Assembly: GCA_035533075.1 (NCBI GenBank)
Contig: DATLUO010000103.1
Location: forward strand, 1 to 58,410
Source: Pirellulales bacterium
GTDB lineage: Bacteria; Planctomycetota; Planctomycetia; Pirellulales; JAICIG01
Direction: 5' to 3'
Length of the DNA: 58,410 nt
In this document: positions 25,601-34,214 of the stretch, in pieces
Numbering within the stretch: position 1 is the stretch's first letter
Layout: each line of letters starts with the position of its first letter
Notes under the pieces: model-generated
What the model saw: the letters and a program-made list of their open reading frames with translations, nothing else
Database searches by the model: none
What the model was told of the DNA's origin: nothing
Program-made: the position numbers and the translations under genes

Positions 25601-26519
25601 GCGCGCCACCTAGAAATCGTTCGAACTCGGCGATGCGCGCTTCCAAGGCGCGTACGCGGCGCTCGAGTCGCTCGACGCGCTGGCGATCGGTAAGCGACTC
25701 GTCCGTCGACTCAGGCGGTTCGGGGTCTGCCAGGGGGGCCGCTGGGACCGCGGGCATGATTTCGGCCAGCCGCAGGTTGCGCTGGATGAGTTTGCCACGG
25801 CTGTAATAGTCGATCTTCACTTCTTGGCCGGGACGCGCGCGGGCGATGATCCGTTTCAAGTCGTCGGGGTTGTCGACTTCCTGGCCGTCGACGGCGACGA
25901 TGATCGCCTTCAGCGGGATGCCCGCCGCCGCGGCGGGCGATCCCGCGGCCACCCGCGACACGACCGCCCCTCGCGCCACCGGCGCGCCGGCGGCGGTGGC
26001 CGCTTGAACGTCGCACTCTTCGACGCGTACCCCGAGCTGCACCCTGCGCAGCGGCTGGGGCTCGCCACTAATGGGGCCAAATTTCGCAAAGCGCCGCGCG
26101 CCTGGCGGCGGCCGTGGGCCGAGCGTCACCTCGATGTCCTGGGGTTTGCCATGCCGCTCGATCGTGATCCGCAACGTCTTGCCCACGGGCTGGCCTGCCA
26201 CGGCTGCCGCGAAGTCGTCCAGCGTGCGGACCGGCTTGTCGCCGATTTTCGTCACCAGGTCGCCCGCTTCCAGGCCGCTCTTTTCGGCCGGGCTGCCCTC
26301 ATGCACCTCCAGCAACTCGACGCCTTGCCCCTTGGCCGCCGGATCGTCGGCGACGACGCCCAAATAACCGATGTCGGCGTCATCGGCCGCGGCGCCCTCT
26401 TGCTGCGCCAGTTCGCGCACGCGGCGTTCCAAGCGGTCGACGGCCGGCTGGGCCAGGGCGTCGCAAGCCGCAAAAGACCAACTGGCTAGAATTCCGAACG
26501 TGACGAGCGGCCGGTTCAT
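25590..26519 (-). CDS. Secreted two-PDZ-domain protein
   Basis: The 309 residues start with a signal peptide (LVTFGILASWSFAACDALAQ). They then give a short coiled segment and two PDZ domains: IGYLGVVADDP...KSGLEAGDLVTKIGDKPV at about 50-130, and VQLGVRVEECDV...AAAAGIPLKAIIVAVDGQEV at about 160-240. A C-terminal heptad coiled coil follows (RQRVERLERRVRALEARIAEFE). There is no protease domain, so it is not a complete HtrA; it may scaffold or regulate a periplasmic protease or bind peptide termini. The stop codon lies in a family D repeat. It converges with the DAC gene with 8 bases between stops. Confidence 0.85.
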   Translation of the reverse strand: MNRPLVTFGILASWSFAACDALAQPAVDRLERRVRELAQQEGAAADDADIGYLGVVADDPAAKGQGVELLEVHEGSPAEKSGLEAGDLVTKIGDKPVRTLDDFAAAVAGQPVGKTLRITIERHGKPQDIEVTLGPRPPPGARRFAKFGPISGEPQPLRRVQLGVRVEECDVQAATAAGAPVARGAVVSRVAAGSPAAAAGIPLKAIIVAVDGQEVDNPDDLKRIIARARPGQEVKIDYYSRGKLIQRNLRLAEIMPAVPAAPLADPEPPESTDESLTDRQRVERLERRVRALEARIAEFERFLGGAPEP

Positions 26520-26792
26520 GTTTCGATTTTTCCTGGGCCTTTCTGCAAGTGTAAGCTTATGTCATCCCTCGCTACGGTGAGACTTTTCGTATGCGATGCC
26601 GTCCCGGCTCAACGACCACGAAGGATTCGGCCAACCGGTCGAATCACCTGGCACCGCCGACGTCGATCATGGCAACTCTCTCCAACATCATAACGCCCTG
26701 CCATGCGGCAGTCACGACGGGATCCGAGGATTCCGTTGGGGGAGCACAAAGACTCGCCCGTGGCTGGCCTGAACTCCTGCCGTTTCACGTAT

Positions 26793-26805
26793 CCTGAACC
26801 CTCCT
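26793..26805. repeat. Short family D repeat abutting a start codon
   Basis: CCTGAACCCTCCT immediately precedes the ATG at 26806. The same string, with two to five extra bases, precedes the starts at 16580 and 39662. The rest of 26520-26792 shows no gene. Confidence 0.6.
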
Positions 26806-27816
26806 ATGGTGCGCCGCCACGCTCCGCGGTATCTTCCACACATGCTCCTTGCCAGCAGCGACCGATTCGACATCGGCCCGCCTCCCGCCGATTTGCAGCG
26901 CGCCGCCTTGGAATGGGCGTTCGAGTCGATTGGCGTTCCGCAGCGCGGCTCGCTGGTCGAACAAACGCTCACCGCCGCCGCACGCGGCGAGCGGTCGCTC
27001 GACGGACTTCTGGCTGCCTGGCGCGAACACCGCGTGCTGGGGGCAGTGTGGTCTGAGATTCAACCAGGCGACTCCGCCGCGGTCTGGCCGCCGCAAACCT
27101 CGAGCGAGGCGCCGCCAGCCTTGGCCGACGAGCTGCTCGAACGGGCACTCGATCGATTGGCCTCGAAGAAAGTGACGATGGTGCAAAGCTTGCTTCTCAC
27201 CGACGCGGGCATCGACGCCGCGCGGTTTCGCCGTGCGGGCTTCGACCACCCCTGCGATCTGCTCTATCTGGCCAGCTCGCGGCCGCAGTTTCCCACGGCG
27301 CCCAGCGGTGCGGATTTGCAGTTTGCGCCGATCGTGCCGTCCGCGCTCGATGAATTGGCGGGCCTGATCGAGAAGACGTATCAGCAGACGCTCGACTGCC
27401 CGGCGCTCAACGGACACCAAGATTGTCGGCAGGTCGTCGCGGGCTACCGGGCCACCTGCCGAGACGACCTGCGAAATTGGTTTACGGTGCGGCACAACGA
27501 CGAGGCCGCCGGCTGCCTGTTGCTGGCCGACCATGCCCGCTCGCAAAGCTGGGAGTTGATCTACATGGGCCTGGTGCCTGTCGCCCGTGGCCGCGGCTGG
27601 GGAATCGAGTTGGTCCGGCAAGCCCAGTGGCTGGTGCGGCAGCAGGGCGGCGAACGTCTCTTGCTGGCGGTCGACGCGGCCAACTCGCCGGCCTTGCGGA
27701 TTTATGCGGCCGCCGGTTTCATGACCTGCGACCGCCGCTCGGTGTTTTTGAAATTCCTGTCGCGATCAACGGAGGATGGGCCTCCCGGCCCGTCGAGTCG
27801 CACGGTGACGGCATAG
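26806..27816 (+). CDS. GNAT-family N-acetyltransferase
   Basis: Up to 336 residues. The C-terminal half is a GNAT domain: LIYMGLVPVARGRGWGIELV holds the acetyl-CoA pyrophosphate loop (RGRGWG), followed by LLLAVDAANSPALRIYAAAGF, the usual beta-5/alpha-4 end. The N-terminal 150 residues are a second, weaker GNAT-like half (LLTDAGIDAARFRRAGF), so the protein may be a tandem GNAT. The ATG at 26806 directly follows the family D repeat as at two other genes; an ATG at 26842 is the alternative. Substrate unknown. It stands alone before the dnaA region. Confidence 0.82.
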   Translation: MVRRHAPRYLPHMLLASSDRFDIGPPPADLQRAALEWAFESIGVPQRGSLVEQTLTAAARGERSLDGLLAAWREHRVLGAVWSEIQPGDSAAVWPPQTSSEAPPALADELLERALDRLASKKVTMVQSLLLTDAGIDAARFRRAGFDHPCDLLYLASSRPQFPTAPSGADLQFAPIVPSALDELAGLIEKTYQQTLDCPALNGHQDCRQVVAGYRATCRDDLRNWFTVRHNDEAAGCLLLADHARSQSWELIYMGLVPVARGRGWGIELVRQAQWLVRQQGGERLLLAVDAANSPALRIYAAAGFMTCDRRSVFLKFLSRSTEDGPPGPSSRTVTA

Positions 27817-27846
27817 TGCTTTGTCAGTCGTCGATGGATGGCGGTC

Positions 27847-27998
27847 GGTGGCTGGGGCAGAGCTTGGCCGCTACCACCGCGACCTTTAGGATACGCTCTG
27901 CGGCCAAGCGATGCCGGTTTGACGTGCCGGGGCATCGCTTGGCCGCAGCGCGTGTCCTCAGACCGGGCCGACTCTGGCCAAGCTCTGCCCCAGCCACC
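27847..27998. repeat. Family B MITE-like repeat, nested inverted repeat complete
   Basis: Outer arms GGTGGCTGGGGCAGAGCTTG and its complement (CAAGCTCTGCCCCAGCCACC) enclose inner arms GCGGCCAAGCGATGCC and GGCATCGCTTGGCCGC. A transcript could fold into one long hairpin or a cruciform with two stems. It lies between the acetyltransferase and the dnaA promoter region. Confidence 0.85.
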
Positions 27999-28069
27999 GC
28001 CCCACAACTCGTTGATGTGATGACGGTTGCGGAGCCCGCGCAAATCGCCCGCCCCGCGGTGCCGACACG

Positions 28070-28078
28070 TTATCCACT
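28070..28078 (+). other. DnaA box
   Basis: TTATCCACT differs from the consensus TTATCCACA at the last base only. It lies about 135 bases upstream of the predicted dnaA promoter. I found no second strong box nearby, so it may serve autoregulation rather than mark an origin. Confidence 0.5.
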
Positions 28079-28205
28079 CGGGCGAGTCGAGCGGCAAAAT
28101 TTTTTCTTCATCGCCTGCGCCGCCGCGCCGCGCTCGTTTGCCGAAGAAACCCGGCGTTGCGGCCGCGATGCTGGCCGCGGGGGTTGGCCACCCTGTCGGG
28201 GCGCT

Positions 28206-28233
28206 TTGACAGGAGTGCTAGCAGCCTTACAAT
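28206..28233 (+). promoter_or_regulatory. Predicted dnaA promoter
   Basis: TTGACA (28206-28211) and TACAAT (28228-28233) are separated by 16 bases, a near-perfect sigma-70 promoter, about 165 bases before the dnaA ATG. The long leader holds no ORF of note. Confidence 0.6.
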
Positions 28234-28401
28234 CGACGCCTCGGGTGACATCAACAACCTACTTCGGCGTTGGTTTTCCAACGCCGCGTGTCCAGCGACA
28301 ACCACTCACGGACCGACGTTGGCTGTGACGGGGAAACGCGCGCCGATCGCGCGGCTGGAGACGACACTGCGCTGAGGATTCAGGAAGTGACAAGGGACGA
28401 T

Positions 28402-29778
28402 ATGGAGATCGGGTCGGCGCTGCGCCTTGCGCTGGCCGACCAGGTGGGACAAGATCGCTTCGATCTTTGGTTCGGCAATCACACGTGTCTCGACTACGAC
28501 AACGAGACCGTGACCGTGCGCGTTCCCAACCAGTTCTACCAGGACTGGCTGCGCACGAATTTCAGGCGCCAGATCGAGGCCTCCTGCCACGCGGCGCTGG
28601 GCAAGGTGGTGCCCGTGCGGTTCCACATCGACCCCGGCCTTGAGCACAAGCCGCCGGTGCCGACCGCGCCGCCTTGCACGACCGCGCCGACGGCCTGCGG
28701 CGCGGTCGCCAAGCTCGCGCCGGCGGAACCGGCCGCGGTTCACCGCCGCCGCATGGCGACGCTCGATTCGTTCGTCGTCGGGCCCTCGAACCAACTTGCC
28801 TGGGTCGCCGCGCAGACCACCGCCAGCCGTTTGGGCGCCTCGTCGCCGCTGGTGCTGCACGGCCCGACCAGCGTCGGCAAGACGCATCTGCTCGAAGGAG
28901 TCGTGAGCGAAGTGCGGCGGCTGCGCAGCGGAGCGCAGGCCGTGTACCTCTCGGCCGAGCAGTTCACGACGCTCTTTCTCGAAGCGCTGCACGGACGCGG
29001 ACTGCCCTTGTTCCGCCGCAAATACCGGGGCCTCGACCTGTTGATCGTCGACGACATCCAGTTCCTCGTCGGCAAGCGGGCCACGCTCGCCGAGCTGCTG
29101 CACACGATCGACGTTTTCATCCGCGAGGGGCGGCAGCTTGTCTTTGCCGCCGACCGCCCGCCCTGCGAGCTGGGCGACCTCGGCCAGGACTTCACGACGC
29201 GGTTGCAAAGCGGCCTGGTGTGTGACATCGGGCCGCCCGAATACGAGACGCGGGTGGGAATTGTGCGGCGGCTGGCCGAGCGGATGGGACTCGATCTGCC
29301 GGAAGAAGTGCGGCACTTTGTGGCGACGCGCATCACGACGCACGCGCGCGAGCTGTCTGGGGCGCTGAACCGGCTCGACGCCACCAGCCGCGCCCTGGGT
29401 CAGCCGATGAGTCTGGCGTTGGCCGAGCAGACCTTGGCCGATGTTCGCCGCCAGACGCGCAGCGTGCGGCTGGGCGATATCAACAAGGCGGTTTGCGACG
29501 TGTTCGGGCTGGAGCCGCAAATGCTGCAATCGGAGGCCAAGGCCAAGCAGGTCAGCCATCCGCGGATGCTGGCCATGTGGTTGGCCCGACGCTATACGCG
29601 GGCGGCCTTGAGCGAGATTGGCAGTTACTTCGGCGGCCGCAGCCACAGCACGGTCATCTCGGCGAACAAGAAGGTGCGCGGCTGGATGGAGTCGCATTTG
29701 CCGATGGAACTGGCCGACGGCGAATGCACGGTCGACGAGGCGGTCCGCCGCGTGGAACAAGCGCTGCGGGCAAGTTGA
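28402..29778 (+). CDS. dnaA: Chromosomal replication initiator protein DnaA
   Basis: The ATG at 28402 follows AAGGGA; 458 residues. Domain I (1-85) includes VGQDRFDLWFGN and VRVPNQFYQDWL. A Pro/Ala-rich linker (85-125) follows, then the AAA+ domain with Walker A GPTSVGKTHL near 154, Walker B LLIVDDIQFL near 214, and the sensor region TTRLQSGLVCDIGPP. Domain IV carries the DnaA-box-recognition signature GGRSHSTVISANKKV near 410. The gene is not followed by dnaN or recF but by a methyltransferase, separated only by an AT-rich inverted repeat. A DnaA box and a strong promoter lie upstream. Some Planctomycetes carry more than one dnaA-like gene, so whether this is the sole initiator is not known. 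Confidence 0.95.
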   Translation: MEIGSALRLALADQVGQDRFDLWFGNHTCLDYDNETVTVRVPNQFYQDWLRTNFRRQIEASCHAALGKVVPVRFHIDPGLEHKPPVPTAPPCTTAPTACGAVAKLAPAEPAAVHRRRMATLDSFVVGPSNQLAWVAAQTTASRLGASSPLVLHGPTSVGKTHLLEGVVSEVRRLRSGAQAVYLSAEQFTTLFLEALHGRGLPLFRRKYRGLDLLIVDDIQFLVGKRATLAELLHTIDVFIREGRQLVFAADRPPCELGDLGQDFTTRLQSGLVCDIGPPEYETRVGIVRRLAERMGLDLPEEVRHFVATRITTHARELSGALNRLDATSRALGQPMSLALAEQTLADVRRQTRSVRLGDINKAVCDVFGLEPQMLQSEAKAKQVSHPRMLAMWLARRYTRAALSEIGSYFGGRSHSTVISANKKVRGWMESHLPMELADGECTVDEAVRRVEQALRAS

Positions 29779-29780
29779 TC

Positions 29781-29861
29781 CATTTTGGATTTTCGATTTT
29801 GGATTTTGGATTGGGTCCTGCGCTGCTCTAATCCAAAATCCAAAATCGAAAATCCAAAATG
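29781..29861. repeat. Family C perfect inverted repeat overlapping a start codon
   Basis: Two perfect 32-base arms (29781-29812 and 29830-29861), AT-rich TTTTGGATTTT/AAAATCCAAAA sequence, with a 17-base loop. It starts 2 bases after the dnaA stop, and its last three bases are the ATG of the next gene. The resulting hairpin would place that start codon in the stem. Confidence 0.93.
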
Positions 29862-30644
29862 CCCGACGACGTTCCCCAGTGGCGACTCCCCAGCGGCATC
29901 ACGCTGGGACTCTGGCAGTATGCGCACGCCGACCATATTGCCTACCGCTACGACGATTACTTCGCCCAAAACAGCCTGTTCGAGTTCGATGAGGCCGTGC
30001 TGTCGCGCCACCTTTCCCGGCCCGGCCTGCTGGTCGATCTGGGCTGCGGCACGGGCAGGCTGCTGGTGCCGTTCGCCCGGCGCGGCTTTCGCGGGCTGGC
30101 AGTCGATCTATCGATGCCGATGCTCGACGTGGTGGGCCAAAAGGCGCGTGAAGAGTCGCTGGCCATCGACCGTTTGCGGGCCAATCTGACCGAACTGGGC
30201 TGCCTGCGCGACGCGGTGGCCGACTATGCCATTTGCATGTTCAGCACGTTGGGCATGGTCCGCGGCCGGCAGAACCGCCTGCGCGTATTGGGTCATGCCC
30301 GTCGCATTCTTAAACCCGGCGGCAAGTTCGCGCTGCACGTTCACAACCGCTGGTATAACCTGTTCGACCCGCAAGGCCGGGCATGGCTGGCGCGAAACCT
30401 GTTCGGTTCGCTCGTGCGGCGCGACCAGGAGCCGGGCGACAAGTTCTTCGACTATCGAGGCATTCCGAACATGTTTCTGCACGTCTTCACACGTCGGGAA
30501 TTGAAGACCGATCTTTTGGCCGCCGGTTTTCGCATCGTCGAGTTCATCGCGCTCGACACCCAGCGGCGTCACGCGCTGCGGCGGCCGTGGCTCTTCGGCC
30601 GGCTGCGGGCAAACGGCTGGATCGTGGTCTGCGTGCCGGATTAA
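29859..30644 (+). CDS. SAM-dependent class I methyltransferase
   Basis: A 261-residue Rossmann methyltransferase with motif I LVDLGCGTGRLLVPFARRGF near 52, acidic motif II AVDLSMPML, CMFSTLGMVRG and the post-motif segment RILKPGGKFALHVHNRW. A C-terminal HVFTRRELKTDLLAAGFRI is typical of small-molecule methyltransferases. The start ATG is the last codon of the family C hairpin and no Shine-Dalgarno is visible, so translation may be coupled to dnaA or controlled by the hairpin. Substrate unknown. Confidence 0.88.
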   Translation: MPDDVPQWRLPSGITLGLWQYAHADHIAYRYDDYFAQNSLFEFDEAVLSRHLSRPGLLVDLGCGTGRLLVPFARRGFRGLAVDLSMPMLDVVGQKAREESLAIDRLRANLTELGCLRDAVADYAICMFSTLGMVRGRQNRLRVLGHARRILKPGGKFALHVHNRWYNLFDPQGRAWLARNLFGSLVRRDQEPGDKFFDYRGIPNMFLHVFTRRELKTDLLAAGFRIVEFIALDTQRRHALRRPWLFGRLRANGWIVVCVPD

Positions 30645-30687
30645 CCGATGGCTTGCGCGAATGGAGGAGGCTGGGGCCAGCCACCAC

Positions 30688-31214
30688 TTACTTCTTCGCG
30701 GCATACAAGTCGTCGGCGGTCTTGACGATCGGCGTGGCGGACTTTGCCGCGCGAGGCGCCCGTGAGGGTTGCACCCCCCCCAGCCGCTCGATCGCACGCG
30801 CCTTCAGCGGGCCGGCTTGCGGCGACGACTTGACGAGCTTCAGCAAGCCGGTGGCTTCACGTACATGGCCCGATTCGATCAGCTTGTCCGCTTTGCCGCG
30901 ACGAGATCCACCGCCAGATGAGCACGGGACGGCTTGGCCGCGAGCTGTTTCCGCTGCTGATGGCGCTCGTGGCCCTCGTGCCGGCGTTCTCGCGAGGCTT
31001 TGACGCGCTGGCGAATCTGATTCACCAGCGGCAGCTCGACGAAGACGCCCGGATCGTCGAACGATTGGCTTCCCGGCGTGGCCATGATGCAGCACGCCGG
31101 CCGCCGCCCGCTCTTTCGTGTGAACAGCCGCGACGGCCGGTCGTAGCTCCAATGCTCCGCCGGCTCGCGAAAGGGCGCAGCCGAACTATACAGCGAGCGC
31201 TGGCGGAACGGCAC
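30688..31214 (-). pseudogene. Frameshifted gene of unknown function
   Basis: Two coding-like pieces with strong G/C third-position bias lie in different frames. 31214-30879 begins VPFRQRSLYSSAAPFREPAE, includes ACCIMATPGSQSFDDPGVFV and ends AHLAVDLVAAKRTS. The other, 30905-30688, runs KADKLIESGHVREATGLLKL and ends KTADDLYAAKK. Adding one base near 30897 would fuse them into a protein of about 174 residues. The second half resembles a helical repeat. I cannot name the family. A TAG lies in frame just before the GTG at 31214, next to a small inverted repeat (GGAACGGCACAGAGTCCGTTCC at 31204-31225). Confidence 0.5.
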
Positions 31215-31314
31215 AGAGTCCGTTCCCTACAGAGTTTGCGGCGCGCCCGCTGCCACGAACAGTCTTGCCGCATGCCGCCGGCGACGGTCTGCGACCACAA
31301 AGGCCCGGAAAAAC

Positions 31315-32703
31315 TCAAGATGATCCCCAGAGCCGCAGAAGCGGCCGCCCGTTGGAAATCGGGCAGCCCCTGCCTCGCGCGTCGCGGATCACCGTCTGCG
31401 GGTCGACGCCCAAGGTCGAAAAGACCGTGGCGGTCAGATCGGCCGGGCTGACGGGATGCTCCAGCACGTGCGCGGCGTGTCGATCGGTGCGGCCGTAAAT
31501 CGCCCCGCCCGGCAGCCCCGCGCCGGCCAAGACCACGGTGAAGGCGAACGGCCAGTGATCGCGGCTGGCGTACTTCTTGTCGATTTTGGGCGTGCGGCCG
31601 AAATCGCCCATCCAGACCACCAGCGTCTCGTCCAGCAGGCCGCGCTCGGCCAGGTCGCTCAGCAAGGCGGCCAAGGCGCGGTCGGCCCGCGGCGCCAGAC
31701 GGTCTTCGACCAACGGAAAATGATTGCGATGCGTGTCCCAAGGGTTGTTCGCCAGCCGCGGCCCCTTGCCGTCGGCCCAGTCCTGCTCTTCCTTGCCCCA
31801 ATAGACGGTGACAAACCGGGCGCCGCCTTCGACCAACCGCCGTGCCAACAGCACCGATTGCCCGTGCCGGTTGCGACCATAACGCTCGTGCATTTCGGCC
31901 GGCTCGCGCTCGATCTCGAACGCGGCCTGCACGCTGGGGCGGCTCAAGAGCGCCACCGCCTGCTGCTGGTACTCGTCGAAACGCCGCACCTCCACCGATG
32001 CTTCGAGCCGTGCCAATTGCCCGTTGTAGCGCTCGACCAACGAACCGACCTGCGTAAAACGCTCACGCGAGATTTCCGGCAGCAAACGTAACGATGGCTT
32101 GACGAGCCTGGCCTCCTCGCGCGTGATCTCGACGCGGAACGGGTCGTACGAGCCACCCAGGAATCCGGCGTTCTGCCCCGGCAGCACGCGGGCTTCCATC
32201 TTCATGGTCTCCGGCAGTTCGATGACTTTCGGCATCGCCGCGGGGCGACGGTCGGCATAGCCGAACGAAGCGCCCATCTGCGGAAAGTCGGTCTCTTCGA
32301 CCTTCAGGTTGCCCGCCGAGCTGATGTGCTTGTAGCCGGTGAGCATCTGGTAGACCGCCGGGTCGTGGACGGTTTCTTGATGGCAGACGCTGCGGACCTG
32401 CACCAGGCGGTGCATTTGCCGTGCGGTCAGGGGCAGCAGTTCCGAGACGTGCGTGCCCGGCACCGAGGTGGCAACGGAAGCATAGGGACCGCGTATCTCC
32501 TGGGGCGCGTCGGGTTTGAGATCCCACAGATCGAGCTGGCTTGGGCCGCCATCCATATAGAGGAGGATGCAAGCTGTGGCGCGGGCTTTGGCGGCGCTGC
32601 CCGATTCGGCCGCCTGCAAAAGCGCGTTCAGCGGCTGGCCGCCCAGCGCGACCACGCCCAAGGTCAGCAGATCGCGACGGGGAAGTTGCGGCCAGACAAG
32701 CAT
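31315..32703 (-). CDS. DUF1501 family exported protein (orphan)
   Basis: Start at ATG 32703 gives a Tat-type N-terminus (LPRRDLLTLGVVALGG) and 462 residues; a longer frame from 32751 is less likely. DUF1501 landmarks are CILLYMDGGPSQLDLWDLKP, ETVHDPAVYQMLTGYKH, SVLLARRLVEGGARFVTVY, VVWMGDFGRTPKID and HWPFAFTVVLAGAG. The fold is related to sulfatases and alkaline phosphatases, but activity is unproven. DUF1501 genes normally follow a DUF1549/DUF1553 cytochrome gene; none is adjacent here, and the downstream sequence is a decayed gene. Confidence 0.9.
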   Translation of the reverse strand: MLVWPQLPRRDLLTLGVVALGGQPLNALLQAAESGSAAKARATACILLYMDGGPSQLDLWDLKPDAPQEIRGPYASVATSVPGTHVSELLPLTARQMHRLVQVRSVCHQETVHDPAVYQMLTGYKHISSAGNLKVEETDFPQMGASFGYADRRPAAMPKVIELPETMKMEARVLPGQNAGFLGGSYDPFRVEITREEARLVKPSLRLLPEISRERFTQVGSLVERYNGQLARLEASVEVRRFDEYQQQAVALLSRPSVQAAFEIEREPAEMHERYGRNRHGQSVLLARRLVEGGARFVTVYWGKEEQDWADGKGPRLANNPWDTHRNHFPLVEDRLAPRADRALAALLSDLAERGLLDETLVVWMGDFGRTPKIDKKYASRDHWPFAFTVVLAGAGLPGGAIYGRTDRHAAHVLEHPVSPADLTATVFSTLGVDPQTVIRDARGRGCPISNGRPLLRLWGSS

Positions 32704-32905
32704 GATCGTTGCCCTGTGGACGGTGTGGATAGGCGTGGACGCAAGAGCCACTCTTGTTCTACTCGCTGGTCGAGATCTCGGCCAGCCTGCGTTCGATGCC
32801 CATGCTCGCGCCGCGACGGTTGACCTGATGCTTCCTTATCATCTGTTCGGCGGCGTGGTCCACGCGTGTTACAATCAACGAAGTCAGCGGCCCTCGGAGA
32901 TGAAC

Positions 32906-34213
32906 ATGAATGCCAACCCATCGATCTATCAGCCGCCGCGCGTCGTGTCGGCCGTCGGCCTCGGCTTTCTGGCCGTTTTTGCCGGGCCTGTGGCGGCGGC
33001 CGCCCCAGTGGCCATTCGCGATCGCGCGGTCGATCGGGTGGCGCTGGTCGGAGGCGAGCAGATTTTGGGCATGTTCGCGGCCCCGCCGGCCGACGGCACG
33101 GTCACGCTTTATGTCCGCCGCCAGTGGCTGAAAAAACACCAGCCGGCCCTCTATCGCAAGACCGCGGCCGGCGAAGACGATCGCCGCAAACAAGCGCTCG
33201 AAGAGTATCTCCAACGTCTCAAGACGTGGCGCGAGCGGCGGCCCGAACCGAAGCTGCTGAACGACTTCATCGAACGCAGCATTCGCGACGTGGAATCGCG
33301 CCTGCAAGGCGCCGGCGATCAAGATGCCGAAGCCGGGCCTTCACAGCTTATGGTGGTGGAAGTGCTGGCCATCAAGGTCAAACGGCATGATGTCCAACCG
33401 ACCGCGGTGCGGCGGCTGCTCGGTCTGGCCTGGCAGGCGCGGCTCGACGATGCCGAAGACCTTTCGGCCGCGGCATTGGCCGAAAAACTCAAGGAGCAAG
33501 CGGTCGACGTCGAGCACGCCGTGCCCGACCTTTCGGACCGCTTCGACATTGTGCCGCTCGACGACCGTCAGTGGGCGGCCAAGGTGGCGCTGATCGAATT
33601 CGAGATCCTGGTGCAGCCGCACTTTCAAGGCACCGGCGGCATGCTGGTGCGCGACGACGGCGACGGCGGGAATCGTCCGCCGTTGGCCGATCTGATCGGC
33701 GGCATGCTGCAAGATCAGCTTGGCGACGCGTTGGGCGATTTGCTCAATCCGCAGCCGGGCGGCGCAGGCGATGGCGGTGCGACCAAGCAACGCAAAGCAG
33801 CGAACGAGGCGCTGGCCTCGGCCGCCGAAGAGAAGGCGACCGGCGTGCGAATCACCTATCTCGATCAGGACATCGCCAACCGTCGCGTGACGGTGACGGA
33901 CACGTTTTACGCCCTCATGCCTGGCAATGCCTGGGAAGCGATTTGGCGGCAATCATCAACGGCCGGGATCGATGTGGCCAAAGAGATGAACGAAGACGAG
34001 CTGGCGGCCGATCCGCAAGTGGCTGAGGTTTCGAAGACGTTGAAAGGTCTGGGGATCGACGCGAATAACGAGCTCTTCAAGTCGGCGCTGCGCTTCGGCG
34101 GTGCGACGCAGAAGGCGGTGCAAGACAGCGACCGCGCATTCACCGAGTATTTGCTTTCGCACACGCGCCGCCTCATCGGCCCGCCGGTGCCGTTGCCGTC
34201 CGCGGCGCGCTAG
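32906..34213 (+). CDS. Secreted protein of unknown function
   Basis: Start at ATG 32906 (GGAGA 6 bases upstream). The 435 residues begin with a signal peptide (AVGLGFLAVFAGPVAAAAP). The mature protein has an RDRAVDRVALVGGEQILGMF beginning, a charged helical section (KQALEEYLQRLKTWRERR), and VVEVLAIKVKRHDVQPTAVR. A Gly/Asp-rich linker (LLNPQPGGAGDGGATK) and a helical C-terminus follow. I recognise no named domain; VALVGGEQILGMF looks like a small beta domain binding site. Its stop at 34211 touches the IS remnant, so its downstream neighbour may have been lost. Confidence 0.72.
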   Translation: MNANPSIYQPPRVVSAVGLGFLAVFAGPVAAAAPVAIRDRAVDRVALVGGEQILGMFAAPPADGTVTLYVRRQWLKKHQPALYRKTAAGEDDRRKQALEEYLQRLKTWRERRPEPKLLNDFIERSIRDVESRLQGAGDQDAEAGPSQLMVVEVLAIKVKRHDVQPTAVRRLLGLAWQARLDDAEDLSAAALAEKLKEQAVDVEHAVPDLSDRFDIVPLDDRQWAAKVALIEFEILVQPHFQGTGGMLVRDDGDGGNRPPLADLIGGMLQDQLGDALGDLLNPQPGGAGDGGATKQRKAANEALASAAEEKATGVRITYLDQDIANRRVTVTDTFYALMPGNAWEAIWRQSSTAGIDVAKEMNEDELAADPQVAEVSKTLKGLGIDANNELFKSALRFGGATQKAVQDSDRAFTEYLLSHTRRLIGPPVPLPSAAR

Positions 34214-34214
34214 G

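Noticed and set aside
27847..27998. Family B element as a CRISPR or riboswitch
   Set aside because: There are no regularly spaced short repeats with unique spacers and no cas genes; copies sit in front of and behind unrelated genes, so a metabolite switch is unlikely.
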